A DNA stretch of 11,538 bases from positions 1 to 11,538 of the forward strand of contig JAJYOQ010000095.1 in assembly GCA_021796135.1 (NCBI GenBank), read 5' to 3'. Under the pieces are notes generated by a model. That model had not been told where the DNA came from. It saw only the letters and a program-made list of their open reading frames with translations, and ran no database searches. Of this stretch, positions 1-6,571 are shown one piece after another. The position numbers and the translations under genes were made by a program. The stretch comes from Bacteroidota bacterium. GTDB lineage: Bacteria > Bacteroidota > Ignavibacteria > Ignavibacteriales > Ignavibacteriaceae. Position 1 is the first letter of the stretch. The number at the start of each line of letters is the position of its first letter.

Positions 1-34
1 CGGAATATAGTAACTCAAAGACAAGGAATAGATA
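1..34. repeat. Fold-back arm at left window end
   Basis: Bases 1-34 are the exact reverse complement of bases 268-301, which lie inside the same gene 233 bases away. Bases 35-2074 read as a normal TraG-like protein up to ...SGARK, and the family usually continues with a tyrosine and then an RLGL-type stretch. Here the reading switches to the antisense of the gene's own VRNIVTQRQGID region. The most likely cause is an amplification or assembly chimera at a contig end, so these bases should not be trusted as genomic. Confidence 0.85.
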
Positions 35-2074
35 CTTCCGGGCTCCCGAAAGAATCGCTTTCATTGAGGGGGTGATAAAGTTTTGAAACTCATCTATATA
101 GAGATAGAAAGGTTTTCTTTCCTGGCTGCTTTGCGTCTGCCGCTGCATGATTACTTGATGCAGTTTGGAAACGAGGAGTGAGCCTAAGAGGTAGGCATTC
201 TCATCGCCGATGATTCCTTGAGCGAGTTTCACTAAGAATATCTTTCGGTGATCGACTATGTCTTTAATATCTATTCCTTGTCTTTGAGTTACTATATTCC
301 GAACAAGCTTCGGCCTTAGGAAGAAATCAAGACGGGTGAGTATGGAACTAAGTGAGGATCCCCGCAGTAGTGGAAATTCCTTTTCCCAAAAATATTGTAT
401 ATGGTAATCGGATACACCTTTAAGCAGTTCATTCCGGAATTCTTTTTCGATTAAGAATCTCCGCAGCTCTATCAGAGAGTTTGTTTGGTCGCTTTCGACA
501 AGCGCTGAAATTGCATTCCCCAACACCACGCTCATTTGATCGCCCCAACTGGTTGAGAATCTTCTAAATATTTCAACTAAGTCGGATGAAAGAACATTTT
601 TTTCTATCTCAGATTTCGCTTCAAGTATATTAAAACCTACGGAATATTGCTCATCGCTTGGATCGAACAATACGACGTCGTCAAATCTACTTTCAGGAAC
701 GCGTTCTAATATTGATTCAATTAAATCTCCGTGAGGATCAAGAACAGTAAGTCCAATTCCATGCTGCATGTCTTGGCTTATGAGATTAAGAAGAAGCGTT
801 GACTTTCCCGTTCCCGTAGCCCCTATGACATGCATGTGGCGGAGCCGCTGTTCATGAGTAAGCGATGCGTCAATCTTTTTTCCGTTGTGAATATTTTCAC
901 CCAACATAAATTCATTCCCCACTACCGAAGCGGGAGCTTCATAACTTTTTTGATTTCCGCTTCTCAGTTTTTTCGATACAACCGAAATTGATGGAAAATG
1001 AACTAATGAAATAAGCTCAGCGCCGCTCAGAATCATTCCGCTTCTATGTGTTTGCCGCAAGATGACATCTTCAAGATGCGCGAATTGATCATACCCATTA
1101 TTCTCAAGCGGAATAAGTATATTGCTCTGAGAATCGGAATAGACGTTCAAACTACTGGCAAGTGATTTCACTATTTCCCATGAGCGCTGTTCTGTATTTC
1201 CTTTCCCAAGTACTCTCAGATTCACTGCAAAGAGAGGGTACTTACATTTATCGCGGGTTAGGCTCACCATTTCCGGCGCATCGATAAAAAAAGAGTCTCC
1301 CGCCTCACTCATCACCGAGCGCATCATGCTTTCAGCCCATGGAGATTCAGCCGCTTTAAATAGCACCTGCACCAACCCGATTTCTTCTCTCTCCAGATGT
1401 TCCAGAACTCCGAATATGCCGGTAAGGGGATCGGGGTCGAACGAATCATAGGTACGAAGAGGCCGCATGAATTCTTCCGAAAGCCCGAAATCAACGACGA
1501 CGGAATTTTCTTCATTATTTCTTAGTAGATTATCAAAAGAATTCTCAGAAAGAGTGAAGGTGCATTCAGGGAAATACGCTTTGATCTGTTGTTCGGTATA
1601 TGAAACACCCGACTCCCTGCACGCGAACTGAATCGTGATCGTATCGTGTTGACCGATTATTTCAAAACTGATGATCGATGATTGCATCGTTATATTGAGC
1701 AGACATTGCTCTACATATTCTGCAATCACTTTATAGTTTTGCGGAAGCACTATTTTTATTTCTTTGATCTCATCGATATCCTCAAACGGAAGAGGGGATA
1801 TGTCATAATCTTCTTGAGTCGAATCTAATGAAACATTATTGTTATTATTCGCAGAGCCATTGAATTTATTCTTTATTTTCTCAGTTAATGAGCTAAGGAA
1901 TGTCGGTTTCCGCCCGTCATCAATCGGTGCGAGCATCGGCGTCGCATGGTAGTAGAACGGTACAAAAGGGGGTTCTGGATCAATGGGATAGCTCCAAAGA
2001 TTCCAGCCTCTTCCCCGCTGTTCCCAGTCGTAAAAATTTTCAGTAAGCTGTTCGATCAAGCTTGAACTTATCAC
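1..2074 (-). CDS. TraG/VirD4-like conjugation ATPase, C-terminus missing
   Basis: This is a P-loop ATPase of the conjugative coupling/HerA-like superfamily, expected to act at the inner membrane in DNA transfer. The reading frame is open from a GTG at 2074 to the window end and gives about 680 genuine residues. The GTG is preceded by AGGA eight bases upstream, and the preceding gene stops ten bases before it. Visible motifs are Walker A GATGTGKST (residues 418-426), a conserved LDPHGD (445-450) and Walker B YLYIDEF (657-663). The first 380 residues contain no motif I recognise. They include an aromatic-rich start (WEQRGRGWNLW) and an Asn run near residue 76. The C-terminus is lost: bases 1-34 are a fold-back copy, so coding sequence is reliable only down to about base 35. 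The neighbour 2085-2585 is probably co-transcribed. Family assignment is good; the exact subfamily is uncertain. Confidence 0.8.
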   Translation of the reverse strand, partial: MISSSLIEQLTENFYDWEQRGRGWNLWSYPIDPEPPFVPFYYHATPMLAPIDDGRKPTFLSSLTEKIKNKFNGSANNNNNVSLDSTQEDYDISPLPFEDIDEIKEIKIVLPQNYKVIAEYVEQCLLNITMQSSIISFEIIGQHDTITIQFACRESGVSYTEQQIKAYFPECTFTLSENSFDNLLRNNEENSVVVDFGLSEEFMRPLRTYDSFDPDPLTGIFGVLEHLEREEIGLVQVLFKAAESPWAESMMRSVMSEAGDSFFIDAPEMVSLTRDKCKYPLFAVNLRVLGKGNTEQRSWEIVKSLASSLNVYSDSQSNILIPLENNGYDQFAHLEDVILRQTHRSGMILSGAELISLVHFPSISVVSKKLRSGNQKSYEAPASVVGNEFMLGENIHNGKKIDASLTHEQRLRHMHVIGATGTGKSTLLLNLISQDMQHGIGLTVLDPHGDLIESILERVPESRFDDVVLFDPSDEQYSVGFNILEAKSEIEKNVLSSDLVEIFRRFSTSWGDQMSVVLGNAISALVESDQTNSLIELRRFLIEKEFRNELLKGVSDYHIQYFWEKEFPLLRGSSLSSILTRLDFFLRPKLVRNIVTQRQGIDIKDIVDHRKIFLVKLAQGIIGDENAYLLGSLLVSKLHQVIMQRQTQSSQERKPFYLYIDEFQNFITPSMKAILSGARKYLFLVFELLYS

Positions 2075-2084
2075 TCGGTTATTC

Positions 2085-2585
2085 CTACCGCTTAAACAGA
2101 TCACTAATAATTGGTTTTCTTTCAGATTCTGACAGCGCTCTTAATCCTTTCGCCTCAGTAAGCCCGTCCAGTATTTCAAGAACCGCCAAATGTACCGATT
2201 CTTGGAACATGAGTGTGGTATCAAGCCGGTAATATGTTGCAGGACGGGAAGTCTTGGCTATCAGTGCACCCAGGAAGGGGACGAGCAATAACAGGCTTAG
2301 AAGCGCACCCATTTTTTCTCCCAGCCACCATGAGATAAAAAAACCGTTGCCGAAAGGTGCCGCACAAATATCAAAGACGAGTTCTTTTCGTTTGACACGG
2401 AGATATTCCCTTTGCGCGGAAAAAATATTTCCCTCCTTGAAATCGATCCTCGATATACGGACATCCGGCAGGTCTCGCTTTTTAATCGTTTGTTCGAGCC
2501 TGGAATAGAACTCTTGCGTTGACTGCTGAATGTTTTCGGTAAGATGGTACCAATGAGAAAATACGAGCGTATCTTTTTTTGCCAT
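2085..2585 (-). CDS. Conserved hypothetical membrane protein, partner of TraG-like ATPase
   Basis: The protein has 166 residues and starts at ATG 2585 behind a strong AGAGGA Shine-Dalgarno. The N-terminal half is soluble and charged. A small motif region, AQREYLRVKRKELVFDICAA followed by PFGNGFFISWWLG (about residues 57-90), leads into one strongly hydrophobic segment near 91-110 (GALLSLLLLVPFLGALIA). The tail of about 55 residues is soluble. I recall similar proteins of unknown function next to TraG-like ATPases, but I cannot name the family. The ten-base gap to the ATPase start and shared strand point to an operon. A role as a membrane partner of the transfer ATPase is inferred from position only. 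Confidence 0.7.
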   Translation of the reverse strand: MAKKDTLVFSHWYHLTENIQQSTQEFYSRLEQTIKKRDLPDVRISRIDFKEGNIFSAQREYLRVKRKELVFDICAAPFGNGFFISWWLGEKMGALLSLLLLVPFLGALIAKTSRPATYYRLDTTLMFQESVHLAVLEILDGLTEAKGLRALSESERKPIISDLFKR

Positions 2586-2741
2586 ATATTCCTCTACTGA
2601 TTATGTTTTCTTGAATTATATAATTTAAATCAATTTTTTATTAGTAACAACAATCATCGAAGAATATATTTGCATTATTAGTTTCAATTATTTTCAAATA
2701 ATATTTGTTCCCTATAAAATACATTTAAGAAACCGTTATAC
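2586..2741. other. AT-rich spacer upstream of the 2585 gene
   Basis: This non-coding stretch should hold the promoter of the minus-strand operon 2585-1. I see no convincing -35/-10 pair, only AT-rich sequence with many possible TATAAT-like hexamers. Confidence 0.4.
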
Positions 2742-2771
2742 AAAAAAGCCTATCCGTAATTGATAGGCTTT
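2742..2771 (-). terminator. Rho-independent terminator of the four-helix membrane protein gene
   Basis: The arms AAAGCCTATC (2745-2754) and GATAGGCTTT (2762-2771) form a perfect 10-bp stem with the seven-base loop CGTAATT. Read on the minus strand, the stem runs directly into a TTTTTT tract (2747-2742). It lies 27 bases after the stop codon at 2798, where a terminator for that gene is expected. Confidence 0.85.
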
Positions 2772-2797
2772 ATAAAAACTTTAATGTCTGAGAACCG

Positions 2798-3226
2798 TTA
2801 ATCAGCAGCAGTCGCTTTGGATTCTTTTGGTTTATACACAAAAGTCAGAACAATTCCACAGAGTATCATTTCGATCAAACCATAAAGAAACCATTGCAGT
2901 GCGAGTGTATACGGCATGGGCATGGTAGCGTATGAAACATACGCAGCGGGTAGACTTACCATCAATCCGACATAAATTCCATACCGCACTCCTTCAATAA
3001 TCCCTTTGTTTTGGAACCCTTTGGAAAAAATAAGTGTAAAGAAAAAGGCAAAGAAAAGATATGCTACATAAATCACCCACAATTTTATTTCACCGTTCGG
3101 GCGCATCCATTTAGCAACATCTCCAGACATATAAGCAGAATGCAAAATAACCGCGTTTACGAGCCATTCCAAAATCCCGTAAACGATCCATACCGCGATG
3201 AATCCAGTCCATAGTTTTTTGTTCAT
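2798..3226 (-). CDS. Small four-helix membrane protein of unknown function
   Basis: The protein has 142 residues from the ATG at 3226. That start is preferred over the ATG 45 bases upstream because GGAGAG lies four bases before it, whereas a TATAAT (3270-3275) overlaps the upstream ATG and would serve as its promoter -10. Four membrane helices are visible, roughly residues 6-25, 47-68, 80-100 and 107-128. A polar loop after helix 1 contains SAYMSGDVAKWMRPNGEIK, and the cytoplasmic-looking tail is Lys/Ala-rich. It stands alone, with a clear terminator after it. No catalytic motif is seen and I do not recognise the family with confidence; general four-helix DUF families are possible. Confidence 0.75.
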   Translation of the reverse strand: MNKKLWTGFIAVWIVYGILEWLVNAVILHSAYMSGDVAKWMRPNGEIKLWVIYVAYLFFAFFFTLIFSKGFQNKGIIEGVRYGIYVGLMVSLPAAYVSYATMPMPYTLALQWFLYGLIEMILCGIVLTFVYKPKESKATAAD

Positions 3227-3306
3227 AAGACTCTCCATGAAGGTTATAAAATAGTGCTTTATAAAATACATTATAAAAGTCGTTTTACAAAGCGAAATTA
3301 TGAAAA

Positions 3307-3551
3307 TTAAAGCACGCCAGGTCTTAGTCCAGTGAACTTTACGGACAATACTTTTGCAGTATCATGTTTAATTATACAAAAATCATCATACAATTTTCTT
3401 ATTTATTAAACCAAATAAAATCTCTATCTTCATCTATAAAAAGGGTAAATCCCTTTTTTTTCCTTATAACCAATATACTTGCACCATGAATTTCCGATGG
3501 TTGAAGACGCAAATAAACTCCAATGTGTGGTAATGCTAATCCTTTTCTCAT
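3307..3551 (-). pseudogene. Decayed SET-domain protein gene
   Basis: An ORF of 50 codons (3551-3399) begins MRKGLALPHIGVYLRLQPSE and continues IHGASILVIRKKKGFTLFID. This resembles the start of small bacterial SET-domain proteins (pattern: YVRL.PS.IHG.GVFAIRDI.KGT.LF). It stops after DFIWFNK. Immediately downstream, in another frame from about 3396, the sequence reads KLYDDFCIIK and later KFTGLRPGVL, ending at 3307. These resemble the family's following LYDDFCVIK and NF..LTP.WYL segments. The stretch between the two parts is shorter than I expect, so there seems to be a small deletion plus a frameshift. The SAM-binding NHS and C-terminal parts are absent. The recognition is from memory of the family pattern and needs a profile search. 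The first 50 codons alone could still be a small expressed protein. Confidence 0.55.
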
Positions 3552-3650
3552 AATTTATCTCATTGAAGTGAAAAAATTCAATTAAATTGATTATTGTAAA
3601 ATATCATATAAAATAATATTTTAACAAAAGTATTTTATTGTAAAAATTTC
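3552..3650. promoter_or_regulatory. AT-rich region before left cassette repeat, possible promoter
   Basis: This strongly AT-rich stretch lies immediately outside the left 29-bp repeat. It contains TTGATT at 3587-3592, followed by several possible -10 hexamers (TATAAA 3607-3612, TAATAT 3614-3619). None has ideal spacing. If transcription starts here, it would run into whichever gene occupies the left end of the cassette. The promoter call is weak because nearly any AT-rich stretch gives such matches. Confidence 0.25.
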
Positions 3651-3679
3651 GAATAACGGATAATTAAATATTATCAATG
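3651..3679 (+). repeat. Left 29-bp inverted repeat, includes start codon
   Basis: This arm is identical to the reverse complement of 5415-5443 over all 29 bases. It covers the leader and the ATG (3677-3679) of the GNAT-like gene. Identity stops exactly after the ATG (next base A here, G in the other copy) and at base 3651 on the outer side. Inside it is a dyad GATAAT-TAAAT-ATTATC (3659-3675), the layout of a tyrosine-recombinase core site with an asymmetric spacer. No Shine-Dalgarno lies at normal spacing. Confidence 0.9.
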
Positions 3680-4684
3680 AAATCATCATACGAAATAAGG
3701 CGCTTAAGAAATACAAATAATACAGATCTAGTTAAAGCATTGGAATTGTATTCTCACAACATAGAGCCTGCAGCACGAACCGATACAAAGGAAATAATGT
3801 ATTGGGTAGATAGGTATAATAAAAGATTTGAAGATTCCTTTTTTCTGCTTGGTCTCTATTTGAATGACGTTTTGATAGGGTTTTCAGAGCTTGCCTATTT
3901 TCTACAAGAAAAAACTGTGATTGTAGATTATGTGATTATTGATAAACCATTTAGAAAACTTGGCGCATTTTACCAATTCGTCCATGAAATAGAAGAATTT
4001 TTACAAGAAAGTGGAATTATTTTTGATTACGTAGTTGCTGAAATTGGGTATTATAATGAAAAATTAGAACCGCCCGCAAAATCAAAAAATATGATACGAC
4101 TCCTAAAAATGGCCGGATTTTGTGTAGCAAAATGCACGTATTATACACCACGATTAGGAATTTATAATCACGAAAGTGAGATGAAAAGTGTTTTAATGAT
4201 TTATACACTTGATGAATCAAAAAAAATAAAAAAAGAAACTTTTTTGCAAATAGTTAATGCAATTTATTTTAAATATAATCAAAGATGGTATGACGCTTTT
4301 CTTAATGAAGAACAAAAGATTGAATATTTAAAAGGATTGAACAAATTATTATCAAAAATAGAAAATGGGATTGCTAAAAAAGAATTTATTGAGATGAACG
4401 GTTATGGTCATTTATTTCATGCAGAATCAAAAAATAGAAAAACAATTTTGGGATACAATAAATTATTAAAAATAATTACAGGGATATTTACATTTGTCTT
4501 ATGTTTTATCCTGGTAACCGGAATTTATTTGTTCCTAAAACTGAAATATGGAATTGATTCGTCTGCATTGAGTACAATATTTTATACATCTTTGTTTTTA
4601 GTCGCCTTTTTATTTGCTATTTTATTTGAAAAGAAATCCAATACTTTCTTAAAAATCATTGAAAAAATTCTTAAAAAAGAATAA
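3677..4684 (+). CDS. GNAT-like acetyltransferase domain protein with two C-terminal membrane helices
   Basis: The protein has 335 residues. The first 170 or so look like a GNAT fold: an opening strand YEIRRLRN, a strand-turn-strand LLGLYLNDVLIGFSEL near residues 57-73, and a motif-A-like DYVIIDKPFRKLGAFYQFVH near 94-113. The usual R/Q-x-x-G-x-G/A loop appears as RKLGA. GNAT proteins transfer acyl groups from acyl-CoA; the substrate here cannot be read. A helical middle region leads to two membrane helices, about 266-287 and 300-317, and a Lys-rich tail, so the enzyme is probably membrane-anchored. The start ATG lies inside the 29-bp repeat and has no clear Shine-Dalgarno. The gene converges with the methyltransferase, with only seven bases between the stop codons. 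It is very AT-rich. Confidence 0.65.
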   Translation: MKSSYEIRRLRNTNNTDLVKALELYSHNIEPAARTDTKEIMYWVDRYNKRFEDSFFLLGLYLNDVLIGFSELAYFLQEKTVIVDYVIIDKPFRKLGAFYQFVHEIEEFLQESGIIFDYVVAEIGYYNEKLEPPAKSKNMIRLLKMAGFCVAKCTYYTPRLGIYNHESEMKSVLMIYTLDESKKIKKETFLQIVNAIYFKYNQRWYDAFLNEEQKIEYLKGLNKLLSKIENGIAKKEFIEMNGYGHLFHAESKNRKTILGYNKLLKIITGIFTFVLCFILVTGIYLFLKLKYGIDSSALSTIFYTSLFLVAFLFAILFEKKSNTFLKIIEKILKKE

Positions 4685-4707
4685 AATCAATTTAATCTTT
4701 TTTTAAG
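4670..4707. terminator. Possible bidirectional terminator between convergent genes
   Basis: CTTAAAAAAGA (4670-4680) and TCTTTTTTTAAG (4696-4707) can pair as an A/T-only stem, with one extra base in the right arm, around a 15-base loop that holds both stop codons. The arms are the last codons of the two genes, whose proteins end ILKKE and LLKKD. A/T-only stems are weak, so terminator function is uncertain, but the position fits both converging transcripts. Confidence 0.35.
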
Positions 4708-5417
4708 AGGTATATTACATTCGAGGCGAAACGATTCACCAAAGGTATTTTCAAAAAGATATCATCAAGTTTTGCAAAATGGGCTGCAAATTTTTCTTTT
4801 TTTAATAACCTATATATTAGCGGCGAAACTAAATGACATTTGTTCCGATCATATATTTTTAAATTAAAATTTGATGCTAACTCCTGAATATATAATTCAG
4901 AAAAGTACCAAAGCCTTTCTATTCCGCCGTTATAAAATGTATCTGTAAGAACAACCTTTTTATTAAAATTTTCTTTCCCCAATAATTCAAATGTGCAGCT
5001 ACTTTCGAATTCAATTATAATATGCCCCTTTCTAATTAATAATCTATTAAATTCATCGAATACCCTAATCGGATCACAATAATTTATAACACTTCCAACG
5101 CAGATTATGAGATCAAAACTATTACTTTTTAGAGGTATGTCTTCTATATTTGATAAAATTGAATTCGGAAGATGCCGTATTTTATTTTTAGCTATGTCTG
5201 TATGCACAATATTTTTCTCATTAAGCCCATAACTATTTCCAGCAGAGCCGGCATTAAGGATTTTAATATTTTTATTATTAGGAATTTCGTTTATAGATTT
5301 CCATATAAATGACATTATCATCTCATGCGTTATCCAGCGCCATGTATCATTCAAGTCCCAGATTTCAGCCATAGAATTATAAGTTTTTGAAACTTCAAAT
5401 AAATCTATTTTTTCCAT
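4692..5417 (-). CDS. Class I SAM-dependent methyltransferase
   Basis: The 241-residue protein has the Methyltransf_11-type arrangement. Motif I is ILNAGSAG (residues 53-60, a variant of the usual LDxGxGxG). An acidic D74 follows in VHTDIA, then IEDIPL (91-96), and motif IV is FDLIICVGS (101-109). The post-motif RLLIRKGHIIIEF is near 125-137. These proteins transfer methyl groups from S-adenosylmethionine to small molecules, lipids or proteins; the substrate is not readable. The C-terminal 70 residues are basic and helical. Its ATG (5417-5415) and leader lie within the right 29-bp repeat and equal those of the GNAT-like gene base for base, with no Shine-Dalgarno. It lies 70 bases downstream of the recombinase gene on the same strand, so read-through from that gene is possible. 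Confidence 0.8.
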   Translation of the reverse strand: MEKIDLFEVSKTYNSMAEIWDLNDTWRWITHEMIMSFIWKSINEIPNNKNIKILNAGSAGNSYGLNEKNIVHTDIAKNKIRHLPNSILSNIEDIPLKSNSFDLIICVGSVINYCDPIRVFDEFNRLLIRKGHIIIEFESSCTFELLGKENFNKKVVLTDTFYNGGIERLWYFSELYIQELASNFNLKIYDRNKCHLVSPLIYRLLKKEKFAAHFAKLDDIFLKIPLVNRFASNVIYLLKKD

Positions 5418-5443
5418 TGATAATATTTAATTATCCGTTATTC
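5415..5443 (-). repeat. Right 29-bp inverted repeat, includes start codon
   Basis: This is the exact inverted copy of 3651-3679. On the minus strand it begins GAATAACGG, contains the GATAAT-TAAAT-ATTATC dyad and ends with the methyltransferase ATG. Flanking bases on both sides differ from the left copy, so the 29-bp edge is sharp. The outer edge lies 44 bases from the recombinase stop codon at 5488. Confidence 0.9.
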
Positions 5444-5487
5444 ATCTAGGAACATAATACGTGATGGGAATATTTATCCCAACAAGA

Positions 5488-6429
5488 CTATTTCAAATTA
5501 AATCTGCCTCGCGGATGTTTCAATCGGATCACTTTTCGCTTAGGCCCCTCATTAACTTGGGTATAGATTTGTGTAGTATTGATTGAACTATGACCTAAAA
5601 TATTTTGGATGTAACGAATATCAGCACCATTTTCCAATAAGTATGTCGCTACGGAGTGACGGAACATGTGGGGCGTAATACGTTGTTGTAGATTAATAGA
5701 CTTTGTATGATTGCGAATCATTAATCTTATTGATTGATCTGAAAGACGACTATTTAATCTATTTACGAAAAAAAAATCACCCTTGAAAATTTCCACTTTA
5801 AATAGTTTGTAATAGGATTTTAAGGCATTTAAAATTTCACGATGTACGATAGGGATGACCCTTTCTCTATTACCTTTTCCTTTAATAAGAACTAATCCCT
5901 TTGAAAGATTAAGGTTATTTGTTTTAAGATTTGACAATTCAGATACTCTCACTCCTGTTGCAAAAAGTAATTCTAATACCGCAATGTCCCTTACTGTATT
6001 TTCATATAAAGAATTTTTCTTTTTAGAAAGAAATTCTTTTCTCTGATATAAATAAGCAAATAATTTTTGAATCTTATCAAGCTCTATAATTTTAGGCAGC
6101 TGTTTTCCTTCTTTTATATTGATTTTAATCTTTCGGAATGGGTTCACCAAAAGAATATCCTCATATTCTAAATGGTTCATAAATGCTTTCACAGTTGCAA
6201 GTTTTCTTTTTACCGTTTTGGGTTTGTTTTGTGGAAAGATTTCCTTTAAATAATCACGAATGAGATGTTTATCTAATTCAGCGATTGTCTTGATTGAGGG
6301 AGTCCTACTGATGTATTGTTGAAACTGTTTTAGATCAATTAGATAAGCTTTGAGCGAAAGAGGGCTAAGATTTTTCTCATATTTACAGTGAGATAAATAA
6401 TCATCAATTAACTTTTTTATTTCATCCAT
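5488..6429 (-). CDS. Xer-type tyrosine recombinase next to the inverted-repeat cassette
   Basis: The 313-residue protein (from ATG 6429) has the XerC/XerD layout: an N-terminal SAM-like DNA-binding domain (residues 1-90) and a C-terminal catalytic domain. Catalytic residues are all visible: R161 in TGVRVSEL, K185 in KGKGNRERVIPI, H254 and R257 in TPHMFRHSVATYLL, H280 in LGHSS, and nucleophile Y289 in IYTQV. The ATG at 6429 is preferred over the GTG at 6438 because AGGTG lies eight bases before it. There is no extra integron-integrase segment before the HxxR motif, so it is not IntI. It may be a chromosomal Xer-like protein or a dedicated invertase/integrase. Its place beside two inverted repeats with core-site architecture favours the second, by inference. 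Confidence 0.9.
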   Translation of the reverse strand: MDEIKKLIDDYLSHCKYEKNLSPLSLKAYLIDLKQFQQYISRTPSIKTIAELDKHLIRDYLKEIFPQNKPKTVKRKLATVKAFMNHLEYEDILLVNPFRKIKINIKEGKQLPKIIELDKIQKLFAYLYQRKEFLSKKKNSLYENTVRDIAVLELLFATGVRVSELSNLKTNNLNLSKGLVLIKGKGNRERVIPIVHREILNALKSYYKLFKVEIFKGDFFFVNRLNSRLSDQSIRLMIRNHTKSINLQQRITPHMFRHSVATYLLENGADIRYIQNILGHSSINTTQIYTQVNEGPKRKVIRLKHPRGRFNLK

Positions 6430-6435
6430 TTTTAA

Positions 6436-6478
6436 CACACCTATGTAATTATAAATTTTAGTCTACAAAATAGGTGTG
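6436..6478 (-). promoter_or_regulatory. Dyad flanking the recombinase promoter
   Basis: CACACCTAT (6436-6444) and ATAGGTGTG (6470-6478) are perfect 9-bp inverted arms 25 bases apart. A TATAAT (minus strand, 6453-6448) lies between them. The outer arm therefore sits near the -35 position, and the inner arm covers the likely transcription start and the AGGTG ribosome site. This suggests an operator, possibly bound by the recombinase itself. No good -35 hexamer is seen. Confidence 0.45.
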
Positions 6479-6487
6479 CCTTAAATT

Positions 6488-6506
6488 AAATAAAACGCAA
6501 GTTGAA
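6488..6506 (+). repeat. Short direct repeat copy A, downstream of EamA gene
   Basis: AAATAAAACGCAAGTTGAA is matched at 7994-8014 by the same 19 bases in the same orientation with two single-G insertions (before CGCAA and before GTTGAA). Weaker similarity continues to a GGCTCT/GCGCTC element. The EamA and TIR genes lie between the copies. Copy A has no clear hairpin, so it is not simply a terminator. Confidence 0.45.
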
Positions 6507-6571
6507 TTTGATACGGAGGCTCTTTTAATCTCAAATATACGATAAAGATACTCCCCTAAATAAATTATTAA

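Noticed and set aside
1..301. Terminal palindrome as a natural hairpin telomere
   Set aside because: The repeat interrupts a conserved coding region and has a counterpart artefact at the other end, so a technical origin is far more likely.
1324..1515. 63-residue minus-strand ORF
   Set aside because: It lies in another frame inside the TraG-like ATPase gene, whose own frame is open and carries clear motifs.
2660..2695. Similarity between 2664-2683 and 7163-7182 (both contain TTTGCATTATTA-like bases)
   Set aside because: The match is short and in very AT-rich sequence, so chance is likely.
4017..4220. 67-residue minus-strand ORF inside the GNAT-like gene
   Set aside because: It is antisense to a gene with clear domain structure and lacks a ribosome site or motif.
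6488..6522. Integron attC site (AGTTGAATTT contains GTTRRRY)
   Set aside because: No matching RYYYAAC partner or attC-like fold was found, and the recombinase lacks the extra integron-integrase segment. The match is short enough to be chance.
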